Of a DNA stretch of 53,919 bases, positions 1 to 8,122 are shown piece by piece. Made by a program: the position numbers and the translations under genes. The notes under the pieces were generated by a model. That model was not told the DNA's origin. It was given only the letters and a program-made list of their open reading frames with translations, and searched no databases. This DNA is from Deltaproteobacteria bacterium (lineage in GTDB: Bacteria > Desulfobacterota > GWC2-55-46 > JAJCZF01): NCBI GenBank assembly GCA_029262535.1, contig JAJCZF010000087.1, positions 1-53,919 of the forward strand, read 5' to 3'. Every line of letters begins with the position of its first letter. Within the stretch, counting starts at the first letter, position 1.

Positions 1-1
1 C

Positions 2-1126
2 TTTAATCTCTTAAAGGCGCTCTCATCGGCCCATGAGGTTACTTTCCTGTCCTTCGCGCTTGATGACGACCCGGATAAGGAAGACGCGATAAAGGCGATA
101 GGCGCGCTTGTTTCAAGGCTTGAAACTGTATCCGAGCCGGCAAGATATAGTAAGAAAAATCTTTTTAAGGGCCTTTACGGTTCGACCCCGTTCTCGGTTC
201 TGAACTACAGGTCGAGCAAGATGGAGAGCGCTGTAGCCGCGCTTATGAAAGAAGGTTTTGACGCGGTTCATTGTTCAACGCTTCAGATGGCCCAGTATGT
301 GCTTCCGTATGAGGGGCTTACGAGAGTAATCGACCTGCCAAATGTGGAATCGTCCATAATGAAGCGTTTTTCCGAGACCGTTAAAGATCCTTTTAAGAAG
401 ATCTATGCCTCGCTTACGGCAAAGAAGTTAAAGGCATATGAAGTAGAGAATTTAAAGAGTTTTAATGCCTGCCTGACGGTCTCGGATGAAGACGGCTATA
501 CCCTTAGGGCCGACGGCATAGAGAGCTTTACCGTTGATAACGGAGTCGATACCTCATACTTCGCTTATGAAGAGGAGGGGCGCAAAGAGGGCTCGCTTCT
601 TTATACGGGCCTGATGAGTTATCACGCAAACGACGACGCGGTTAAATATTACGTGGCCGAGATACTGCCGTTTATAAAGAAGAATTATGCGAAGGCCTCT
701 TTTATCGTGGCTGGTAAAGGACCATCAGGCGATCTGAAGCTTCTTGGCGAAAGGGAGGGCGTAACAGTTACAGGCGAGGTGCCCGATATGCGCCCGTATT
801 TGCACGAGGCATCTGTATATGTCGTGCCGCTTCGTGTAGGAGGGGGGACGAGGCTCAAGATCCTTGAGGCTATGGCCTTTGGTATCCCTGTGGTTTCGAC
901 CTCAATAGGTTGTGAAGGATTAAAGGTCAGCAATGGAGAAGATATCCTTATCGCCGACAGTCCACAAGAGTTCGCCGACGCGGTCGTCCGGCTTCTAAAG
1001 GACCCGGAGCTTTGTAATAAACTCAGGGTCCGCGCAAGGGCTCTGGTAGATGCCCATTACGGTTGGGACGTAATAGGCGCTAAGTTACTTACCCTATATG
1101 AAACTATCTCGAAGGAGTTGAAATGA
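2..1126 (+). CDS. Glycosyltransferase, PEP-CTERM/exosortase-associated (5' truncated by window)
   Basis: This is a GT-B fold (GT4-type) sugar transferase, expected to build an exopolysaccharide at the cytoplasmic face of the inner membrane. The frame is open from base 2 of the window without a stop, so the true start lies outside; the first internal ATG is at 221. The C-terminal half carries the typical GT4 donor-site region: a GKGPSG strand-loop, then PLRVGGGTRLKILEAMAFG, where the E of KILEAM is the usual catalytic/nucleotide-contact glutamate. The pattern fits the family of sugar transferases found beside XrtA-type exosortases, and the exosortase gene starts 13 bp downstream. I infer that it belongs to the same operon. 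The exact sugar specificity cannot be read from sequence. Confidence 0.88.
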   Translation, partial: FNLLKALSSAHEVTFLSFALDDDPDKEDAIKAIGALVSRLETVSEPARYSKKNLFKGLYGSTPFSVLNYRSSKMESAVAALMKEGFDAVHCSTLQMAQYVLPYEGLTRVIDLPNVESSIMKRFSETVKDPFKKIYASLTAKKLKAYEVENLKSFNACLTVSDEDGYTLRADGIESFTVDNGVDTSYFAYEEEGRKEGSLLYTGLMSYHANDDAVKYYVAEILPFIKKNYAKASFIVAGKGPSGDLKLLGEREGVTVTGEVPDMRPYLHEASVYVVPLRVGGGTRLKILEAMAFGIPVVSTSIGCEGLKVSNGEDILIADSPQEFADAVVRLLKDPELCNKLRVRARALVDAHYGWDVIGAKLLTLYETISKELK

Positions 1127-1139
1127 GGAGTCCTTTATT

Positions 1140-2015
1140 ATGAGTGAAACAAGCGTGCAAGGTACGGGCTTTGCTCAGAGCCCGGTATGGATCATAAAAC
1201 TCGCTATTATCGGAGGGCTCCTGATAGGGCTCTATTATGACGTTCTCTATAAGATGATCATTCAGTGGTCTGACGACCCGAACTACTCCCACGGCTTTCT
1301 TGTGCCTTTGATATCTCTCTACCTTGTATGGGAGAGGCGAGAGGAGCTAAAAGGGGTTGAGCTTAGGCCGAGCAATCAGGGCTTGTTTGTCATAATTTTT
1401 GGTTTCGCCCTTCTTACGGTTGCCAATATATCGGCTGAACTCTTTACCATGAGATTCTCTTTCGTGGTCGTCATTATCGGGCTTGTAATCTTCTTCTTGG
1501 GTTATGGTTTTGTTAAGAAGGTCGCTTTGCCTCTCGGTTATCTATTTTTCATGATACCGCTTCCTTATATACTCTACGACTCTGTGGCCTTTCCGCTAAA
1601 ATTATTTGCCGCCAGAAGTTCGGTCTATTTATTAAAACTCTCGGACATTCCGGTATTCCGAGAGGGTAATCTCATATATTTGTCGCAGACGACTCTGGAG
1701 GTTGCGGACGCCTGTAGCGGCATACGTTCACTCATGTCGCTTATTGTTATTGCGCTCGCTATGGCCTACTTTTTTCAAAAAGGTATTAAAAAGAAGGTGC
1801 TACTGGTCTTTCTTGCCTTGCCTGTGGCTATTGCCATAAATATTCTTCGAATCTATGTTACCGGGGTTCTATCGCATTTTTACGGCGAGGCGGCGGCCAC
1901 AGGCTTTCTGCATGAGTTTGAGGGTTTTGTCATGTTTGCCGTCGCCATGGTCATTCTTATAGCCATATGCGTCTTGATAGCCAGGGTTGGCAAGAAGGGG
2001 GGCGGCGATGAGTAG
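1140..2015 (+). CDS. Exosortase (EpsH/Xrt family transpeptidase)
   Basis: A polytopic inner-membrane cysteine transpeptidase that cleaves and transfers proteins bearing a C-terminal PEP-CTERM-like sorting signal. The 291-residue protein has about eight hydrophobic segments. The three exosortase catalytic residues are visible: Cys192 in DACSGIRSL, Arg237 in NILRIYV and His258 in LHEFEGF. The ATG at 1140 follows the glycosyltransferase stop by 13 bp, and the 3' end overlaps the epsI start. XrtA is often fused to an EpsI domain, but here EpsI is a separate gene, so the subclass is uncertain. No protein with a recognisable PEP-CTERM tail is encoded in this window, so the substrates must lie elsewhere. 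Confidence 0.95.
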   Translation: MSETSVQGTGFAQSPVWIIKLAIIGGLLIGLYYDVLYKMIIQWSDDPNYSHGFLVPLISLYLVWERREELKGVELRPSNQGLFVIIFGFALLTVANISAELFTMRFSFVVVIIGLVIFFLGYGFVKKVALPLGYLFFMIPLPYILYDSVAFPLKLFAARSSVYLLKLSDIPVFREGNLIYLSQTTLEVADACSGIRSLMSLIVIALAMAYFFQKGIKKKVLLVFLALPVAIAINILRIYVTGVLSHFYGEAAATGFLHEFEGFVMFAVAMVILIAICVLIARVGKKGGGDE

Positions 2016-2676
2016 GTCTGATATTAATAAATTCAGAAGCGGTACTCTTTTAAGATTTCTTGTGGCAGTGGCCCTTATTGTGGCTGCGGGAGTTATTAAT
2101 TTTACTATGTCACATGGAAAGGATGTGCCCATGGTGCGGCCTCTCATGGACTACCCGCTAAAACTCGGAGACTGGAAGGGTAAGAGCCAATATCTGGACC
2201 AGAAGGCGCTCGATATCTTAAAGGTGGATGACTATTTCATGAGGAGTTATGAGGGAAAAGATGACACGGTTGGTTTTTATGTGGGATTTTTTAAGAGCCA
2301 GCGTGACGGTCAAATCGTTCACTCACCCAAGCACTGTCTGCCCGGAGCCGGGTGGAGGCCTGTCTCCAGCGAGAGGGTCGCTCTTGATATACGGGGTATT
2401 GCAGATCCAATAGAGGTCAATATGCTTGTTACACAACAGGGCGAGAGTTACCAGCTTGTTATCTACTGGTATCAGGTTGGCAAAACCTACGTAGCAAGCG
2501 AGTATATGCAGAAGGTAGCGCTCGTTAAGAGCGCCATTGTCGACGGGCGCACCGACGGATCGCTCATAAGGGTGATAGTACCGTTTGACAAGGCCGATAA
2601 GAGAGAAGCGCTCAAGACGGTCACTGCCTTTCTTGACGAGGCCATGCCGTTATTAAGGGAGTACCTACCGGAGTGA
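2008..2676 (+). CDS. EpsI family exosortase-associated protein
   Basis: EpsI (DUF3485) protein of about 222 residues. It has one N-terminal membrane anchor (LLRFLVAVALIVAAGVI) and a periplasmic domain. The family hallmark is visible around HSPKHCLPGAGW, with a conserved His and Cys, followed by a second half ending in a YWYQVG stretch. In exosortase loci EpsI is always adjacent or fused to the exosortase; its biochemical role is not settled. The start at 2008 is preferred over the in-frame ATG at 1987 because GGGGGGCG lies just upstream and it gives a short 8-bp overlap with the exosortase stop. The gene overlaps prsK by 4 bp (GTGA), so translational coupling is likely. Confidence 0.9.
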   Translation: MSRSDINKFRSGTLLRFLVAVALIVAAGVINFTMSHGKDVPMVRPLMDYPLKLGDWKGKSQYLDQKALDILKVDDYFMRSYEGKDDTVGFYVGFFKSQRDGQIVHSPKHCLPGAGWRPVSSERVALDIRGIADPIEVNMLVTQQGESYQLVIYWYQVGKTYVASEYMQKVALVKSAIVDGRTDGSLIRVIVPFDKADKREALKTVTAFLDEAMPLLREYLPE

Positions 2677-4769
2677 TAAAGCTACTTATATATGCCGATA
2701 TCACGGCGATAGTCCTTTCGATAGCGCTCGGAGCGCTGGTATCTTTACGCAGTCCCTCAAGGGTCGCAGGGCTGAGTTTTCTAGCGGCTATGCTTATGCT
2801 AGCACTCTCCGGGTTTGCCGAATATATGGCTATCGTAACGAATGATATCGTAGACTGGACCCGTCTCGCCATTACGGCCGATATGCTTGGGTTATTACCG
2901 TGGACGATCTTTGCGCTCTCTTTCGCAAGGTCCGAGGTCGCGGCGCTGATCAGGAAGAACAAGTGGTATCTCTCCGGTCTTGCTATTTCTATTCTCGTTT
3001 TAATAGTTGTTAATCTTTCCGGTTACTATCTCTTCTCGCTCTCCGAAGTTGAAAATACTCTATTTATCTTAAAACGTCCCGGTATTCTTCTTTATGTAAT
3101 AAACTTTATCGCCGTTCTCTTTGTTCTTATAAATCTCGAGCAGACATTGAGGGCCGCTTCAGGGGTGGACAGGTGGCGCGTCAAACATTTCATTGTCGGC
3201 GTTGGCGCCATTATGGGCTTTAATATCTTCTTTACGAGCCGTATTCTTCTCTATAGCGCGATTGATCCGGCCTATTTCCCGTTAAAGGGCGTAATTATTC
3301 TTATCGCGCTCCTTGTTATGCTCTCTTCCTTTCTTAGAGGAAGTATGCGCGATACCAGGGTCGTCGTTTCGAGGAGTCTGGTTTATAATTCGGTCACACT
3401 TGTCGTGGTCGGGGTATATCTTCTAGCAATGGGCCTTATGAGCGAGTCGATAAAGTACCTTGGCGTGGAGTACGAGCACTATATTAAGTTGATCTTTATA
3501 TGTATTGCCGTCCTGGTGCTTGTTATCTTTCTTCTCTCCGAACAGGTCAGGAGGAAGACGCGTAACGTAATAGATAGGAATCTATATAAATCGAGTTACG
3601 ACTATCGAAGTGAGTGGAGAAAGATTACCGACAGGCTTACCGATATCAAGAGCCCTGAAGAGTTAAGGAAGACTATACTGCCGGCTGTGACGGAGACAAT
3701 CGGCTCGAAGAGCGCCTCTTTGTGGCTTGTCCGTCGTGATAACGAATCCCTTTATCTGGCCGAGGACTGCGGTATGGATATAGCGGACGGTACGACCATA
3801 AATGGATTATTATTAAAGTGTATCGAGTCTGAAGAAGGTATTGTCGATTTAAACGGGCCGGAGCGGCCGGGTTTGATAGAGGGTGGCGCAGACTGGGAGT
3901 TATTTAGAGAGATTCGAGCGACGCTTATAGTTCCGCTTCAGAGCTGCGGCGAGTTTCTGGGTTTTATCCTGCTCGGAGAGAGGCTCGCCGGGCACTCTTA
4001 TGATAGCGAAGATTTCGAGATATTAAATAGTGTCGCCGCGCAGATCGCTTCAAGCATGCACAATATGAATCTTGCAGAAGAGCTCTCCACCTCAAGGGAG
4101 ATGGACGCCTTTAATCGTGTAAGTTCTTTTACCATGCACGACCTGAAGAACCTTACCAATACGCTTAGCATGGTTTCCCAGAACGCTGCCGATAATATGA
4201 GCGACCCGGAGTTTCAAAAGGACGCGGTGCGGGCCTTAAACGGGACGGTAGAGAAGATGGAAGGACTTATGGGCCGCCTCTCCGCCGCTTCGAACGGCGT
4301 CGTACAGCCTGCGAAGAAGAAAGTGGAGATCTCCGGGCTGCTGGGTAGCGTCCTGGCGGAGCTCGGCCTTAACGGTTCCGGTAATATAAAAGTCGTATCT
4401 AACTTAGATAATCTGCCGCGCCTAATGGCGGATCAGGCGGAGATAGAGACGGTCTTATCCAATATAGTTATAAACGCTTGTGAGGCAATGGGTGGAGAGG
4501 GTGAGATAAAGGTGTCAGGTCTTGCGGAAAACGGTTTTCTAAAGATATCAATCGAAGACGACGGCCCGGGCATGACCAGGGATTTTATCGAGAATTCACT
4601 TTTTAAGCCATTTAAGAGCAGCAAAAAGGCCGGCTTCGGCATAGGTCTGTATCAGAGCAAGGCGATAATCGAGGCGCATGGCGGTACTATTGAGGTCGAG
4701 AGCAGGCCGGGTGGGGGCACATGTTTCGATCTTCGTCTACCGCTCGATAACGACCGGATGGAGGGTTAG
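2673..4769 (+). CDS. prsK: XrtA-system sensor histidine kinase PrsK
   Basis: A 698-residue membrane histidine kinase that pairs with the response regulator PrsR encoded 3 bp downstream. The N-terminal ~290 residues form a multi-pass membrane domain (several helices between residues 1 and 285), followed by a GAF domain (about 320-465) and a kinase core. The phospho-acceptor is probably His489 in the divergent H-box MHDLKNLTN. The ATPase domain shows an N-box (NIVINACEAM), DDGPGM and GFGIGL. This N-terminal architecture and the HDLKN box are characteristic of PrsK of PEP-CTERM loci. It begins with GTG, sharing four bases with the epsI stop. The signal sensed is unknown; by analogy with Zoogloea-type loci it controls exopolysaccharide and PEP-CTERM protein genes through PrsR and sigma-54. 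Confidence 0.93.
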   Translation: MIKLLIYADITAIVLSIALGALVSLRSPSRVAGLSFLAAMLMLALSGFAEYMAIVTNDIVDWTRLAITADMLGLLPWTIFALSFARSEVAALIRKNKWYLSGLAISILVLIVVNLSGYYLFSLSEVENTLFILKRPGILLYVINFIAVLFVLINLEQTLRAASGVDRWRVKHFIVGVGAIMGFNIFFTSRILLYSAIDPAYFPLKGVIILIALLVMLSSFLRGSMRDTRVVVSRSLVYNSVTLVVVGVYLLAMGLMSESIKYLGVEYEHYIKLIFICIAVLVLVIFLLSEQVRRKTRNVIDRNLYKSSYDYRSEWRKITDRLTDIKSPEELRKTILPAVTETIGSKSASLWLVRRDNESLYLAEDCGMDIADGTTINGLLLKCIESEEGIVDLNGPERPGLIEGGADWELFREIRATLIVPLQSCGEFLGFILLGERLAGHSYDSEDFEILNSVAAQIASSMHNMNLAEELSTSREMDAFNRVSSFTMHDLKNLTNTLSMVSQNAADNMSDPEFQKDAVRALNGTVEKMEGLMGRLSAASNGVVQPAKKKVEISGLLGSVLAELGLNGSGNIKVVSNLDNLPRLMADQAEIETVLSNIVINACEAMGGEGEIKVSGLAENGFLKISIEDDGPGMTRDFIENSLFKPFKSSKKAGFGIGLYQSKAIIEAHGGTIEVESRPGGGTCFDLRLPLDNDRMEG

Positions 4770-4772
4770 TTT

Positions 4773-6152
4773 ATGGGCAAACCAAGGCTTTTATTGGTCG
4801 AGAACGATGAGGATATTGTTAGTCAGATGCGCTGGGCGCTCTCCAAGGAGTACGAAGTGCTTGCCTGCTCGGATAGAGAGGGGGCGATGCTGGCCCTTTC
4901 ATCGGAGCCTGCGCCGGAGATCGTCGCGCTGGACCTCGGGCTTCCGCCCGACGAATCGGGCACTAAAGAGGGTATGGAATGCCTTAGAGAGATCCTTCTT
5001 CAGGACCCCTTTATTAAGGTCATTATCATAACGGGTAATACCGAAAAGGCCAATGCGCTTGAGTGTATCTCGATAGGGGCCTATGACTGCCTCTATAAAC
5101 CTATTGAGCTCGATGAGCTAAGGGTGCTCTTAAAGAGGGCTCGCCACGTCAGCTCGCTTGAACGTGAAAATCGCAAGCTTCGAACACGGGTCGAAGAGGA
5201 CTCTCTATTTGGTGACATCCTCGGCACTAGCCGGATGATGCAGGAGGTATTTTCAACTATTAAGAAGGTCGCGCCGACCGATGTTCCGGTCCTTATAACG
5301 GGCGAGAGCGGTACGGGCAAAGAACTCGTTGCCAGGGCCGTTCATAAAAGGAGCAACAGGAGCGAGAGCCCCTTTATACCGATAAACTGCGGCGCGATAC
5401 CCGAAAACCTGCTTGAGAGCGAACTCTTTGGATACGAGAAGGGCGCCTTGACCGGGGCGGGATCTCGAAAGCTCGGTAAGCTGGAACTCGCCGAAGGCGG
5501 CACATTATTCTTCGATGAGGTTGGCGAGCTGCCGCTTATGCTTCAGGTTAAGCTCTTGAGATTTTTGCAGGATCAGGTGGTAGAGCGTATCGGCGCCAAG
5601 GTGGGCAAGAAGGTTGATGTAAGGGTGCTTGCTGCCACCAATAAGGATCTAAAAGGCGAGGTGGAGAAAGGAACTTTTAGAGAGGATATCTTTTACAGGC
5701 TCGCTTTGATTCATATCGAGATCCCACCGCTTCGTGAACGAGAGGATGACATTATGCTCTGTGCAATGGCCTTTCTTCAAAGATTCTCCAGCCAGTATAA
5801 GAAGCAGTTCAAGGGGTTTAGCACGGAGGGTGTAAATGCGATAATGGCTTACGGCTGGCCCGGTAATGTAAGGGAGCTGGAAAACAGGGTCAAGCGCGCC
5901 GTTATAATGGCGGAGGGAAAGAGGGTCGGCCCGGAAGACTTGGCATTATCTGCCGGAACGACTTCATTAGATAATGAGGCACAGACCGATACGCTTAAGG
6001 AGGTTCGGGAAAACGCAGAAAAAGAGCGCATAACAAGCGCGCTCTTAAATCATAGTGGCAATATAAGCAGGGCGGCAAAGGAACTCGACGTAACAAGGCC
6101 GACCTTATATGACCTTATAAAGAGATATAATATCAAGGAGAAGAAGGGCTAA
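4773..6152 (+). CDS. prsR: PEP-CTERM-box sigma-54 response regulator PrsR
   Basis: NtrC-type bacterial enhancer-binding protein of 459 residues: receiver domain (about 5-120, phospho-acceptor Asp54), AAA+ domain (about 145-380) and Fis-type helix-turn-helix ([19 protein letters not shown], near 430-450). Walker A is GESGTGKE at 177-184 and Walker B is [12 protein letters not shown]. The sigma-54 contact loop reads GALTGA at 224-229 instead of the consensus GAFTGA. PrsK presumably phosphorylates it, after which it opens sigma-54 promoters of exopolysaccharide and PEP-CTERM genes. A strong -24/-12 promoter lies 108 bp beyond its stop codon. Tight spacing to prsK supports one transcript. Confidence 0.93.
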   Translation: MGKPRLLLVENDEDIVSQMRWALSKEYEVLACSDREGAMLALSSEPAPEIVALDLGLPPDESGTKEGMECLREILLQDPFIKVIIITGNTEKANALECISIGAYDCLYKPIELDELRVLLKRARHVSSLERENRKLRTRVEEDSLFGDILGTSRMMQEVFSTIKKVAPTDVPVLITGESGTGKELVARAVHKRSNRSESPFIPINCGAIPENLLESELFGYEKGALTGAGSRKLGKLELAEGGTLFFDEVGELPLMLQVKLLRFLQDQVVERIGAKVGKKVDVRVLAATNKDLKGEVEKGTFREDIFYRLALIHIEIPPLREREDDIMLCAMAFLQRFSSQYKKQFKGFSTEGVNAIMAYGWPGNVRELENRVKRAVIMAEGKRVGPEDLALSAGTTSLDNEAQTDTLKEVRENAEKERITSALLNHSGNISRAAKELDVTRPTLYDLIKRYNIKEKKG

Positions 6153-6226
6153 GTGTCGAGATATTTTACAGGATTAGGATGGCCTTGCATCGCGTCTCTT
6201 GTGTTGCAAAAAAGATCAATAGAATT

Positions 6227-6242
6227 AACCAGTTATATGGTT
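6227..6242. promoter_or_regulatory. Inverted repeat upstream of sigma-54 promoter (possible operator)
   Basis: The sequence AACCAGTTATATGGTT contains perfect 5-bp arms separated by six bases and sits 17 bp before the sigma-54 promoter. A longer CCAGTT...AACTGG pairing overlaps it and reaches the promoter edge. A role as PrsR or other regulator site is inference only; the motif is short. Confidence 0.35.
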
Positions 6243-6259
6243 TGATTTCTTGCATAAAC

Positions 6260-6275
6260 TGGCACGGTATTTGCA
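6260..6275 (+). promoter_or_regulatory. Sigma-54 (-24/-12) promoter
   Basis: TGGCACGGTATTTGCA matches the RpoN consensus TGGCACRNNNNTTGCW at every defined position. It lies between prsR, which encodes a sigma-54 activator, and a small zinc-ribbon gene whose start codon is 72 bp downstream. The expected transcript start is near 6287. It is the only perfect match I noticed in the window. Confidence 0.88.
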
Positions 6276-6298
6276 TTTTATACTATATTAGAAAATGT

Positions 6299-6312
6299 AG
6301 GCTGGAAAGCCT
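6299..6312 (+). promoter_or_regulatory. 5'-leader hairpin
   Basis: AGGCT-GGAA-AGCCT forms a perfect 5-bp stem with a GNRA-type tetraloop. It lies just after the predicted sigma-54 transcript start and about 35 bases before the start codon of the small zinc-ribbon gene. It could stabilise the leader or affect translation. No known riboswitch consensus was recognised. Confidence 0.45.
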
Positions 6313-6346
6313 TGATCTCCTGGCGTATATCCTGAGGAAATAGACA

Positions 6347-6565
6347 ATGCGGATGCGACTCTGTAATATATGTAGCAAAGTTTCTTTTTATACCGATCTT
6401 AAGGCATCAAGCGGCTGCCCTCACTGCGGTTATTCGTTTGACGCCAAGCATGGTTTCGAAAGAGTCGAAAAAACAAATGCTTATGCCAATAAGGCAGTTG
6501 GGGACAGGTGGTCCGCCGCTCTTGATATGGATATCGCCGATAAGGTGGATTCCCGGTTTAGATAG
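6347..6565 (+). CDS. Small zinc-ribbon protein under sigma-54 control
   Basis: A 72-residue soluble protein with two cysteine pairs, CNIC near residues 6-9 and CPHC near 24-27, spaced like a zinc ribbon. The C-terminal half is polar and lacks a recognised domain. The ribosome site CTGAGGAAA precedes the ATG at 6347. It is the first gene after the perfect sigma-54 promoter and after prsR, so it is a candidate PrsR target or feedback partner. It has no signal peptide and no PEP-CTERM tail, so it is not itself an exosortase substrate. I do not recognise the family; it is called real because of the zinc motif, ribosome site and promoter together. Confidence 0.7.
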   Translation: MRMRLCNICSKVSFYTDLKASSGCPHCGYSFDAKHGFERVEKTNAYANKAVGDRWSAALDMDIADKVDSRFR

Positions 6566-6627
6566 TTTTCCTCTCTTCTTTCCGATAGACCGGTTTCTTT
6601 AGACTCTTCAAAATTAATTATATAGCG

Positions 6628-6657
6628 GCCTTAATCCCCTTAAGGCGGCCTTATTTT
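6628..6657 (+). terminator. Terminator-like hairpin after zinc-ribbon gene
   Basis: GCCTTAA-TCCCC-TTAAGGC forms a 7-bp stem with a five-base loop at 6628-6646, followed by GGCCTTATTTT. It sits 62 bp after the stop at 6565 and probably ends the sigma-54-driven transcript before the acyltransferase gene. Confidence 0.55.
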
Positions 6658-6791
6658 AGGCTCAGCTCAGCAGGCTGTCGAGATAATATACACTTTTTCA
6701 CCTCCCTCCTTTTTGTAGACTTCCTATGTAGTAATAGTTAAGAGATTAAGTCGTATGCCAGGTTTGTTTAAAAAGGCCAAGGACCTATATA

Positions 6792-7865
6792 ATGCAAGAA
6801 GATATCTTTAAGACAAATAATTTTCATTTGATTAGGCTATTGGCTGCACTGCAGGTACTCTTACATCATTCTTTTACTCATTTGCAGGTAGACGGCTCTT
6901 TTATTAGTAGTATTGCGTTCTTTTTTCCTGGTGTGCCAGTCTTCTTCTTTACAAGCGGATTTCTTATAAGCAGGTCTTATGAAAATAATTCCAGGATCAA
7001 GGAGTATACGCAAAATCGTGCCTTGCGGATCTTTCCGGCCTTGGTCGTATGTGCGCTATTTACCATAATCTCCGTGGCTTTTACCGGTTATTTTTCAACT
7101 ATAGAGGTAGGTTTCTCCGATATAGTGATCTGGCTAGCTTCACAAGTTTCTTTTTTACAGTTTTATAATCCGGACTTTATGAGGGCTTACGGTGTTGGGG
7201 CTATAAACGGCAGCCTTTGGACCATAAGTGTTGAACTACAATTTTATATACTCATTCCAATAGTCTATGGGTTCTTTGGCCTTGCCGGTGAAAATAAGAA
7301 AAGGAACAATATTGTAATAATTGCCCTTATACTTTTTTTCATTCTAATAAATAGACTCTATGCGGCATCTTTTGCCGAGCACGGGGAAGAGATAATTCAT
7401 AAACTATGGAAACAGTCGTTTTCCCCGTGGTTTTATATGTTTCTTATAGGCGTACTTTTTCAGAAAAATTTTGAATTTTTGTCTAGGTTACTGGCTGATC
7501 GTATATTCGTAATGCTTATTATTTTCGTTCCTATAGTTTATGGCTTAAAGTTGTTTTTCGGCCTGCGTATGGGAAACCAGGTAAACCCTGTTTCATTTAC
7601 TCTGCTGGCTTTATTTATCTTTTCCATGGCGTACTCATATAGGGGTTTGAGCAAGAGGTTGCTTGGAGATAACGATATCTCTTACGGAGTATATATCTAT
7701 CACATGCCCTTGGTTAATATGCTGATCTACTTAGGCCTTACCGCCAGTATGGGTTATCTTCTTCTGGAGGTCTTTGCGACTTTTATAATAGCTGTTTTCT
7801 CATGGAGGGTAGTGGAAAGGCGCTGCCTGCAACTCAAAAAGCATCCGCTTAATCCGCTCCGATGA
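6792..7865 (+). CDS. Acyltransferase 3 family membrane protein (OafA/YrhL-like)
   Basis: A 357-residue polytopic inner-membrane O-acyltransferase expected to acetylate or otherwise acylate a cell-surface polysaccharide. The N-terminus shows the family signature: FHLIRLLAALQVLLHHSF, containing the catalytic-type His of the RxxA...H motif, then about ten hydrophobic segments. WTISVELQFYI in the middle and YIYHMPLVN near the C-terminus are also family features. The sequence is visibly richer in A and T than the exosortase genes upstream and the chemosensory genes downstream, which suggests separate acquisition. AAGGA about eight bases before the ATG serves as ribosome site. The position next to the exopolysaccharide locus is consistent with polymer decoration, but it has its own transcript region. 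Confidence 0.88.
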   Translation: MQEDIFKTNNFHLIRLLAALQVLLHHSFTHLQVDGSFISSIAFFFPGVPVFFFTSGFLISRSYENNSRIKEYTQNRALRIFPALVVCALFTIISVAFTGYFSTIEVGFSDIVIWLASQVSFLQFYNPDFMRAYGVGAINGSLWTISVELQFYILIPIVYGFFGLAGENKKRNNIVIIALILFFILINRLYAASFAEHGEEIIHKLWKQSFSPWFYMFLIGVLFQKNFEFLSRLLADRIFVMLIIFVPIVYGLKLFFGLRMGNQVNPVSFTLLALFIFSMAYSYRGLSKRLLGDNDISYGVYIYHMPLVNMLIYLGLTASMGYLLLEVFATFIIAVFSWRVVERRCLQLKKHPLNPLR

Positions 7866-8122
7866 TATGTAGATATAGTAACCGGCGCTCTAGAGACGGC
7901 CCGAGCCATCCACCATCACGTCGTAGAGCCCTGCTATGCATGCGAAAGCCGTTGCCGGATCGGCCCTTTTTTCGCCCCAGTATGCCCCAGCCCGCCTGCA
8001 CCGGAAATAAAGGAGCCTCTACAGGTAATAAATTGCTAGATTATTCACTATGGGGGTGGACCGACTTACAGGAGCAGGTCAGTCGTTTGGATGGCCTTGG
8101 GGGGAACTTTATATTACTTGCT
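7866..8122. other. Intergenic stretch between convergent transcription units
   Basis: These 257 bases lie between the acyltransferase and the 3' end of the large minus-strand operon. Short open frames on both strands have no ribosome site and no recognisable domain. One minus-strand frame ending near 7894 reads like a real protein tail but is closed by a stop after about 40 codons, so it may be a remnant. No clear terminator was found. Confidence 0.4.
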
